The position numbers were made by a program, and so were the translations under genes. Under the pieces are notes generated by a model. The model had not been told where the DNA came from, did not search any database, and saw only the letters and a program-made list of their open reading frames with translations. A DNA stretch of 64,000 nucleotides from Drosophila persimilis (Eukaryota > Arthropoda > Insecta > Diptera > Drosophilidae): the NCBI RefSeq assembly GCF_003286085.1, contig NW_020825708.1, positions 112,025 to 176,024 on the forward strand, read 5' to 3'. Below are positions 55,673-64,000 of the stretch, one piece after another. Every line of letters starts with the position of its first letter. Position 1 is the first letter of the stretch.

Positions 55673-56458
55673 GAGTGCTTCAATTTTGAAACTGCTTGCC
55701 ATCGATTTCCTAGCGTCTTTGGTAGCTGGGATGGCTCACTGTCAGCGTGTGCTGTTAACGGCTCTCCTATCAGAAAATGCCCTGGCGTTAATGCTGTTAC
55801 GTCGTTTGGGTTGTCAGATATTGGTGTTAATGGTCGAGAGTTTAGTATGGCCTCTATTTCGACTACAACCGTTTCTAACTCCTCTTAGGTTAAATTTGAC
55901 GTCATCACATTTTTAAGAGGAGATGTTTGGCAGATTTTACTTCAGCTTCCCATAAACCGCCGAAGTGTGGTGCGCGAGGAGGTATAAATTTAAACTGTAG
56001 CCCTTTGTTGTTGCACTCTCGTACAATGTGTTCCTTTGCCTTTTCCGAGAATATGGCTTCTTCTAACTCTTGAAGTTTGTTCCTGGCTCTTACGAAATTC
56101 GTAGCATTGTCGCAATGGAGCAATTGACATTTTCCTCGACGAGAGATGAACCGCCGAAGTGCCGCTAAAAATGCTTCTGTGGTGAGATCACTGACCAGCT
56201 CTAGCTGTACTGCTTTAGTCGCGAAACAACAAAATATAGCTATGTATGCTGTATTAGGCTTCTTTCCTCGAATTTTATAGTAGATTTTGAATGGTCCACA
56301 GTACTCAACACCAGAATTGAGGAATGGCCGTGCTTGGGTGACTCGAAGACTCTAGTAGTTTGGGCTTGGCTCTAGTGCATTTCCCGCAGTTCTGCACAAT
56401 ACTTCTGGCCATGTTTTTCCTTTGAGTATCCAGTACTGTTGTCGTGATGTTGTCAGCA
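55673..56458 (-). pseudogene. pol: BEL fragment X: integrase core, broken
   Basis: On the minus strand it reads QQYWILKGK, then in another frame NMARSIVQNCGKCTRAKPKL, then LHCDNATNFVRARNKLQELE, FIPPRAPHFGGLWEAEVKSA and finally DVTALTPGHFLIGEPLTA near 55780. This is a BEL integrase related to, but clearly different from, that of BEL-2. There are several frame breaks and a deletion near 56340. The right copia copy is inserted at its left edge. Confidence 0.82.
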
Positions 56459-59400
56459 ACAGCTCCAGGGTGAACTTCTATTATCCTTCCCAGTTTCCAC
56501 TCGTTGGGTGGCAGTCGGTCATCCTTGACAATTGCTAGACCGCTGACTTGTAGATTGTCGGTTTCATGTCGCCACTTTGGACGGGCTTGAAGATATGATA
56601 GCCAATCCGAACTCCAACGCTTCCAAAATTGCCGGATCATTTTCTGTCCTTCCAGAAATTGGACTGTGAGTGGAACATCCCTTGTTACATCCGGCGGAGC
56701 TAATAATGAATCTCCAATAAGAAAATGTGCCGGGGTGAGGACAGCTAGGTCCTCCGGCTCCGCGCTTAGTGGACATAATGGCCTGGAATTTAAACAGGCT
56801 TCAATTTATGTTAGCACGGTAGCAAGTTGTTCGTAGGTCATTTTATATCCTGAAAAGGCTCGATAAAGATGTGTTTTGACAGACTTCACATTTGCCTCCC
56901 AAAGGCCTCCGAAATTAGGACTATGCGGTGGATTAAAATGCCATTGGACGTTTCGGGCCGCTAAAGCAGGTATTACAGTTGTGGGTAGCTCTCGTTTCAA
57001 ATGTATTTGCCAGGTTTGAAGAGCCCGATCGGCACCAATGAAGTTCGTGCCGCAGTCGCTATACATGTGTTGACAGTAGCCCCGACGCGCGATGAAACGT
57101 TGTAGGGCCATGAGAAAGTGTTCGGTGGTTAAGCCCGTGACCGCTTCAAGATGAATTGCCTGTGTAGCCAAACAGATGAAAACTGCGATATACGCCTTGT
57201 AGTTTGTGTGTCCACGGAATCTGGATGCTTGAACTTCGAACGCGCCTGTATAGTCTCTATGTAGGGGAAGATCGGCCATCAATTGTGCTGCTGGTTTCGG
57301 TCGGTGACGAAAACATCGGACGCATTGTCGAAGAATGCGTTTGACAGTTTGTTTTCCGTTGACTATCCAGAATTTGTGTCGAATAGTGGCCAGCGTTAAT
57401 TCGGTGCCGCCGTGGAGTGCGAGACGGTGGGCATTACGCACGACGAGATCTGTAAAATGATGATGATTGGGAATGATCATTGGTTGTCGATGGCTTATTG
57501 GAAGGTGCCTTGCATTTCGCAGTCGACCTCTGACTCGTAGAATTTGTTGGTCATCTAGAAATGGGGATAATTGACACAGCTTGTGTGTGCCCGATAGTGC
57601 CTTGTTTCCCTTCAACCTCAATATTTCTGTCGCGTAGACCTCCTGTTGAATGCTGCGAACGAGATGAATTAAAGCGTTGTCGAGCTCCTGCACACTCAGT
57701 GGTCCAGACAGTTTGTCCCCTTTGGCTTGAATGTTATGTATAAACCGTAGAACATATGCCATGACTGATATTAACCTGTCGTATGAGGACGAGTTTTGGA
57801 TGAAGGCTTCTGGAGCCTCCGAGACTTGCACAGCATTTTGGAACAAAACTGATGGTTTCTCCTCGATTATAGTCCTGTCGATGTCCTGACTGGGAACTCC
57901 GCTTGCCGGCCATTGGCTTTCCGGCTGCTGTAGCCATGATGGTCCAGACCACCATAATGGATGTACTGCTAACTCTTGTGGTGTTAAGCCACGAGTTGCG
58001 CAGTCCGCTGGGTTTACCGCAGTAGGTACACGTCTCCACTGAGTTGATGTACTATGCTCCAAAATCTGTCCAACGCGATTTGACACAAAGGTTTGCCATC
58101 GGTGGGGATCTCCATTTATCCAAAACAAAACGATAGTAGCATCTGACCAATAGAAGGTTGACATAGGTGGTCCTGCAGTGCGAAGTTGGTCCCGGATCCA
58201 TTTTGCCAGTTTGACTGCCAGCAGCGCACCCGAAAGTTCGACTCGTGGAATTGTGATCGGTTTCGTGGGTGTGACTCGACTGCGTGCAGCTAGCAAATGA
58301 GTTTGAATCATTCCGTTTGGTAGCTCTGCACGAATATATGCACATGCTGAATACGCCAGTGATGATCCATCGCAGAAAATATGTAGCTGTACTGACGCAA
58401 GCTCGTGGATGTTGAAGCGCAGCCATCGTGGTACTTGAATTTGCTCGACATATGGCAAGTTCTGTATGAATCCCTGCCATCTATCAAGCAGTTCGGTTGG
58501 CAGCGGTTCATCCCAGTCCAGTTGTGCTAGGCTGCCATCGTTGCGTTTGATGCGGGCCATCCATGAGTCCTTGAGTATCGCCTTCGCGATCACAGGGCGT
58601 GATGAAACCTAATGGGTCGTACAGTCGGGCGACTGTGGAAAGTAAAGAGCGTTTAGTATGTGCGTGACTGATTTCAAAATTTATCTTGAACCCAAAATAG
58701 TCTTGATGTGGATGCCAATAGAGGCCTAAGGTTTTAACGGGATCTTGGTACTCAAACTCTAATAATGTCTTATGAGATAAATGGTCTGGAGGTATGTCTT
58801 GTAGCAGAGGAGCGTCATTCGCAGACCACTTTCGAAGTTCCATTCCTGCTGATCGTAAGGCTCCGATCAATTAATTTTGAATTTTGAATGCTCCTTCGCG
58901 AGTGGAAGCTCCGCTTTGTACGTCATCAACGTATATTTCGTGTCGAAGGACCCTTTCCGCGAGTGGGTATCGGTCGCTTTCATCCTGCGCGAGTTGATGT
59001 ATGACGCGAATGGCTATGTAAGGAGCTGAAGCGGTTCCAAACGTAACTGTGTTGAGATAATACTCAGCTACTTGGTTGTGTTCGCCATGCCAAAAGATGC
59101 GTTGATATTGCGAATCCTCTGCATTCATGTCAATGCATCTATACATCTTCTGAATGTCGGCAGCAAAAACAAAACGATGGAAACGCCAACTCAGGACCAC
59201 GCCGGCTAGATCGTTTTGGAGCGCTGGTCCGGTGCATAGGACTTCATTGAGCGATTTTCCGTTTGACGTTTTACAGGAGGCGTCATATACTACTCTAACC
59301 TTAGTAGTGACACTTTCCTCTTTGAATACTGCGTGATGAGGCAAGGTGCAACATGTGGACTCGATTCCATTCTCCTTGCTAATGATGCAATGGTTGTTAC

Positions 59401-59630
59401 TTTGGTCACCTGGCCTAGTTGAAAGTACTCATTCATGACTTCCGAATATTTGGCTTGCAGCTCCGGCTGCCTTTGGAATCTTCGTTGAAGCATTTGGAAT
59501 CGATTAATCGCGATTTGACGTGATTTGCCTAGCACCTGCGAATGGTCAAACAAACGCTTAAGTGGTAACCGTACCAAATACTTGCCGTTTCGTTGACGGA
59601 TGTGAGTTCGTTTAAAATGCTCCTCGCACG
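56459..59630 (-). pseudogene. pol: BEL fragment Y: RT to integrase tail, broken, 5'-truncated
   Basis: Minus strand. It starts at 59630 with a piece before RT, then 59344-58871 holds the RT (TTKVRVVYDASCKTSNGKSL, VFAADIQKMYRCIDM, EIYVDDVQSG). 58870-58508 (LYDPLGFITP) and the long frame 58593-56806 hold RNase H (HIFCDGSSLAYSACAYIR, IPRVELSGALLA), the integrase zinc region (CVRCFRHRP) and core (YSDCGTNFIGADRA, FGGLWEANVKSVK). The tail reaches WKLGRIIEVHPG near 56470 and is joined there to fragment X. Frames break near 59310, 58870, 58590 and 56806. No LTR is present on either side. Confidence 0.88.
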
Positions 59631-60979
59631 TACAGTTATACCCGATACTAAGTCAGTATGGCTCTCCTCCGGCAGACGCCGCTTATATTAAACGACACGA
59701 CAAAGAGTGCGTGCGAGAGAGACAGAAAATCAGTCTGAGCATGACGTCGGGCGCTGCGTAGCCAGTGCAAATTGATTTCTTGCTTTTGGCTACAAAAATG
59801 ATCCGATCTGATCCAGATTCAGCAAGCTGATAGATATGGTCGCATTCTATGATTCTGCGTTTGTAGCAAGGTAATAATTAGTGAGGCATTCAACTAGTAT
59901 TTAAAATAGCATACAGCGCGCATTGGTATTTACCGCACCATCGATACACTCGGCGGGAAATACCAATAGTGAGATATCGGATAAGAAACATCGATAAGAG
60001 AGTAAGTTCACTTTGTAAATGGCGATTGTGAGAGACGGACGCGCAGCTAATAAAAAAGAGTTATATCAAATCGCCGGGCTTGTGTTTTTATACCTAAACA
60101 GTTCACTCACGCACCGATATTGGTCACTACAATTCCCGGGTTAGACGGCCTACACGTTTTTAGTTTTCTCGAATCTGCAATATTGTGGATGCAACAGATT
60201 TTCGTCCTTTGTGTGGGCGGTAGGGGGTAGGGCGAAATTCTGAGATATACGTTTTAAAGTGAGATCTAACAAAAGTGCGGATACCAAATTTGGTTACTCT
60301 AGCCTTAATAGTCTCTGAGATTTGTGGATGCCCCAGATTTTCGTCCTTTGCGGGGGCGGAAGGGGGGTGTGGCGAAATTTGGACACGAAACGGTCAAGGT
60401 CCGATATCACAGGAGTGTGGATACCAAATTTGGTTGCTCTGGCTCTTATAGGTTCTGAGATCCTTGAACTCATATTTTGCAATTGGCAAAACCGACCATG
60501 AATCCTGTGTGTTAGAGAGAGACAGAGCGAGAAAGAATGAAATTGTTTTCTTGATTCTGGCTATAATAATTATACGATCTGGTTGAGATTTACATTCTAG
60601 AACATATAAACATCCTCTACGATTCTGAGTTTTTGGATGTGTTTTTTAAAAATGTGGGTGCCACAGATTTTCGTCCTTTGTGGGGGCGGAAGTGGGCGGG
60701 GCGAAGTTCTGAACTATTTTTGTAGCAGGGACATATTAAAGAAGTCTGGATCCAAAGCATCGTTGCTCTAGCTCTTATAGTCTTTGAGCACTAGGCGCTG
60801 AAGAGGACGGACGGACGGACGGACAGACAGACAGGGTCAATCGACTCGGCTATTGATGCTGATCAAGAATATATATACTTTATGGAGTCGGTTTCTTCTG
60901 GATTCCTTCTGGACGTTACACACATCCACTTTTACCACAAATCTAATATACCCCAATACTCATTTTGAGTATCGGTATA
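59631..60979 (+). mobile_element. DINE-1 copy lacking its head, split by a solo LTR
   Basis: Begins at TACAGTTATACCCGATAC, about 45 bp inside the element, directly against BEL fragment Y, and ends ...GAGTATCGGTATA (one G short). A 293-bp LTR interrupts it at 59862-60154. The GGAC tract is short (60808-60824). Confidence 0.9.
59862..60154. mobile_element. Solo LTR of a gypsy-type element inside a DINE
   Basis: It begins TGTAGCAAGGTAATAA, ends AGACGGCCTACA, and is flanked by the direct repeat CGTT (59858-59861, 60155-60158). Other DINE copies have the uninterrupted CTGCGTTTTTAG. TG...CA ends, a 4-bp duplication and AATAAAAAAGAG near 60050 fit a gypsy-family LTR left after LTR-LTR recombination. 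I do not know the family. Confidence 0.88.
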
Positions 60980-61819
60980 ACTAGGCTGTAAAAAAATTCG
61001 AATTGAAGATCTTGTGAGCTTTGATAAAGCTTATCAACAGCTGTTTCGCGACCAAGCGGCAACGCTTTGATATGCAATTTTCTGCCGTGCACTATATTTC
61101 ATTAAATATTGCTGTGTCCTGGATCCTGTATAACAGAAGAAGACCATAGAAAAGTGTGGGAAAACGTGGGTTGCTGTTTTTAGTAGTCCCAGCCGTCTTT
61201 CTTTCTCTCCTCGTGACCGTCAGAGTGACCGGCCGTGGAAAAAAAAGTCTTGTAGAGCTGACCCAGGTCTCTCTAAACCAAGGTCAAGCCAAAGTCAACG
61301 CCTAGTGCAAGTTGCCAAAAGTGCGGGCTCAAAGTGAGGATTTTAAATTTGTGGTGGACGCGCCAGTTTATATCGTCAATACTGGGGCAAGCCGTACGAC
61401 CCAGTTGGAAACGAAAACGCGCCACAGTTCAGTAAAATTTTTCGATCAGTGGTGTAAATTCTGTTGAGGTAATCCACCCAGCTAAACAGAGAACACGTTG
61501 AAAAATTTCTGTTCTTTCCGCCGTAGGATTAGCACCACTAGTTACCTACGTATTCCAACGCTGTCTAGAAGTTACGAATTGGTTATTCCCGGACACCTCT
61601 ATTGGCCACGTGCCCGTACCACCGGTTAACCCCCATCTGAAAAGAATGAATGTGCGGTCAATATTCGTTGGTCTTCAACCATGATCACGGTTTTATACAT
61701 GCATTTATATATACCTACTACTAATCAGTTTTATAGATTTAAGATCATTATACCCCCCTACCTCGCCCTTATGATATTCCTTCCCCAGTATATGCTGTAT
61801 AGTAATACCCTATAAATGT
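60980..61819 (+). repeat. Array unit 6: peptide-gene upstream region, truncated, many small indels
   Basis: Joined to the preceding DINE at the same base as the main array (ACTAGGCTGTAAAAAAATTC). It carries numerous one- to three-base insertions and deletions between 61070 and 61570 that no other unit has. It is interrupted at TATAAATGT by the next LTR element. Confidence 0.9.
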
Positions 61820-62790
61820 TGTGAGGAAAGTATTCCCACACATAGGGGGCAGGTATAGGGTTAAGCGCTAACGACCGTTATCCGGGGATATCCGGAGGCG
61901 GCGAATTCCCGAGGAGAGCTCTCCCGGGGGTCCCGAGATGAGAGGGGAGGACCCCTGAGAGAGAGCAGCGGGATGACGGGATCTGGCCGGCAGTGGCCCA
62001 GCGCATGTCCAAATATGGTCATGAGATCACGCCACCAGCCAGGTCCCGTTGGAGAGCGAGCAGCGGGAGGAACGGGATCGGGCCGGCAGTGGTCCAGCGC
62101 ATGACCAATATGGTCATGAGATCACGCCACCAGCCAGGTCCCGTTGGAGAGCGACAAGGGAATGAAGGAACGCCGATGGAAAAATACGGGCACCGCATGG
62201 CGGAAAGTGCCGTTAGCGCCAGGCGGCATCGGCGGCGCCGACGCAGAAGCGAGCCTATAAGAGGAGGGCCGCGACCAGGAAAGTGGACAGTCCACAGACG
62301 GAGTCAACAGGAGTGAAGTGAATAGTGAGCCACGAAAGTGAGATCAAGCGAAGGGAAAAGAACCGTAGAAAGCGAACGCGTTGTGTGAGGATTGAGAGGC
62401 GGACTCGAGCGTGCAGCCAAGAGCCAAGAACCCAAATCCCTTGAGAGGAACCGGAGTATGCGGACGCGCTCGAGGCCGGGAGATGAAGGCGGGAGGAGCC
62501 GTGACCGCGGCCCAGATGGAGGACGGGGCGGATCCATACGACGCCTGACGCTGCCGGCGAGTGCGGAGCAAGTAACGCTGTGGAGACGGCCGTCCGAGAC
62601 CCAAGAGGAGCTCATCGCGAGCCTGGCGGTCCCGGTGAAAAGCCGGTCGCCTAGCCGACCGCGGCAGAGAGTGGGGAGAGGCCCACCCGGCCAGCACAGC
62701 ACAGAGTGAGGAGAAGGGAGAGCAGGGGAGGATTGTCGACGGGGACTCGAAGAACAAACCACGAGACCGTCCAGTTCGAGTTTTGCCCAC
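61820..62790 (+). mobile_element. Gypsy-type element: probable 5' LTR and leader
   Basis: Starts TGTGAGGAAAGTATTCCCAC at the point where the array unit is broken. It is GC-rich, with a duplicated 106-bp block (GGCCGGCAGTGG at 61985 and 62091, both followed by CAGCGCATG and GATCACGCCACCAGCCAGG). A TATA-like CCTATAAGAGG is at 62254, followed by GAGTCAACAGGAGTGAAGTG. The downstream LTR is outside the window, so the LTR end and primer-binding site cannot be fixed. Long open frames here on both strands reflect GC content. Confidence 0.6.
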
Positions 62791-63037
62791 GTCGCCAAGC
62801 AGGTCAGGGAGTGGTCGTTTCGGTTCGACGGAACGGCGAAACCACTCGAGTTCCTGGAACAGATCGAGTGGTCAGCCGACATGTACGGGTTGGAGTTGAA
62901 TTTAATTCCGCGAGCCATGCTGAGCTGCTAAAGGGTCGGGCGCTCATGTGGTTTGTAGCCAACAACAGGCAGTGGCAGACATGGAACGCATTTGCGCGTA
63001 GCTTCCAAGCATACTTCCTGCCGAGGGGGTATTTTGA
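62791..63037 (+). pseudogene. gag: Gypsy-type gag fragment, frameshifted, cut by DINE
   Basis: Reads FRFDGTAKPLEFLEQIEWSA, then after a frame break near 62915 LLKGRALMWFVANNRQWQTW and FARSFQAYFLPRGYFE, the Retrotrans_gag pattern of gypsy-type capsid proteins. A DINE enters at 63038, and after it (63976-64000) KQIKRR-like sequence continues the gag, which fits LPRGYFE continuing directly. Confidence 0.78.
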
Positions 63038-63975
63038 ACGAGGGGGAACGTGTGAGTTGCTGCGGACACCGCAACTCTACAGTTATACCCGATACTAAGT
63101 CAGTATGGCTCTCCTCCGGCAGACGCCGCTACACGACTAAGAATGCGTGCGAGAGACAGAAATCAGTCTGAGCGTGACGTCGGGCGCTGCGTAGCCAATG
63201 CAAATTGATTTGTTCCTTTTGGCTACAAAAATTTTCTGATCTGATCCAAATTCAGCAACCGGATAGATATAGTCATTCTCTATGATTGTGTATGCAACAG
63301 ATTTTCGTCCTTTGCGGGGCCGGAAAGCAGGTGTGGTGAAATTTGGACACGAAACGATCAAGGTCCGATATCACAGGAGTGTGGATACCAAATTTGGTTG
63401 CTCTAGCTCTTATGGGTTCTGAGATCCTTGAACTCATATTTTGCAATTGGCAAAACCGACCATGAAAACCTGTGTTTAGAGAGAGACAGAGCGAGAAAGA
63501 ATGAAATTGTTTTCTTGATTCTAGCTGTAAATTATACGATCTGGTTCAGATTTTGCACTCTAGAAGATATAGCCATCTTCTACGATTCTGCGCTTTTAGT
63601 TTTCTCGTATCGTCGAAATTGTGGATGCTACAGATCTTTGCCCTTTGTGGGGCGGAAGTGGGCGGGGCAAGTTTTAAAATATTCCTGTAGCAGTGACATA
63701 TCACAGAAGTCTGGATCCAAAACATCGTTGCTCTAGCTCTTATAGTCTTTGAGCACTAGGCGCTGAAGGGACGAACAGACGGACAGACGGACGGACGGAC
63801 AGACGGACGGACGGACAGACGGACAGACAGGCATGGCTCAATCGACTCGGTTATTGATGCTGATCATGAATATATATACTTATGGGGTCGGAAACGATTC
63901 CTTCTGGACGTTACACACATCCACTTTTACCACAAATCTAATATACCCCAATACTCATTTTGAGTATCGGGTATA
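63038..63975 (+). mobile_element. DINE-1 inserted in gypsy-type gag
   Basis: Full-ended 938-bp copy (ACGAGGGGGAACG ... CGGGTATA). It is internally shorter than the array copies; a mixed GGAC/AGAC tract is at 63772-63830. Insertion is next to an A-run, with no longer target duplication visible. Confidence 0.92.
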
Positions 63976-64000
63976 AAAAAAAACAAATTAAACGAAGGGG
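63976..64000 (+). pseudogene. gag: Gypsy-type gag continuation at the window end
   Basis: A short A-rich piece (ACAAATTAAACGAAGGGG) that fits the gag coding frame after the DINE. The element continues outside the window. Confidence 0.45.

Noticed and set aside
62304-62918. 204-codon minus-strand open frame in the GC-rich element
   Set aside because: GC-rich sequence leaves many frames open. It lies opposite the gag/leader of a plus-strand retroelement and has no recognisable domain.

Overview
This window is animal DNA, almost certainly Drosophila. It contains one clearly intact host gene with a 69-bp intron, a second small host gene in decay, and about 50 kb of nested transposable elements. 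Element types are copia-like (PBS of the copia kind), BEL/Pao with and without an Env domain, a gypsy-type element of the 17.6/297/ZAM sort, a jockey/CR1-like LINE, and at least eleven copies of a DINE-1/INE-1 (Helentron) element. The obscura group is my best guess, because the DINE copies carry (GTCY)n tracts and GA-rich stretches like the mini-me/ISY elements of that group; this is inference. The density of nesting suggests heterochromatin or a degenerating sex-linked region. | Layout. 1-2842: fragments of a BEL gag, an unassigned GC-rich piece, a minus-strand DINE and a gypsy-type integrase end. 2843-11067: a small secreted-peptide gene (promoter region, signal-peptide exon, two further exons) whose first intron holds a 6.5-kb BEL element with a LINE inside it; the start codon reads ATA and one splice acceptor looks damaged. 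11104-12255 (minus): an intact two-exon CYHR1/CG32486-type zinc-finger gene, convergent with the peptide gene. 12286-18479: a perfect-looking 3,097-bp tandem duplication that starts 30 bp upstream of that gene's start codon and ends in a 111-bp minisatellite. 18480-19271: minisatellite tail, a 33-bp repeat and a DINE scrap. 19272-29498: a tandem array of five [peptide-gene upstream region + DINE] units; every junction is at the same base, three to four bases before where the start codon would lie. 29499-55672: two copia-like elements in tandem sharing one LTR; the left copy holds an extra DINE and an 8.8-kb Env-bearing BEL element, the right copy holds a 7.1-kb gypsy-type element with identical LTRs and an intact env. 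55673-59630: two fused, broken BEL pol fragments (minus). 59631-61819: another DINE (split by a solo LTR) plus one more array unit, truncated. 61820-64000: the 5' part of another gypsy-type element, interrupted by a last DINE. | How it fits together. Target-site duplications and clean empty sites elsewhere in the window give relative ages: DINE copies entered copia and the peptide-gene upstream region; recombination between DINE copies appears to have joined the array to copia; copia was duplicated through its LTR; then the Env-BEL, the second copia DINE and finally the gypsy-type element landed. No tRNA, rRNA or CRISPR was seen. Most of the non-gene sequence is accounted for by these elements; the parts I could not identify are stated as such.
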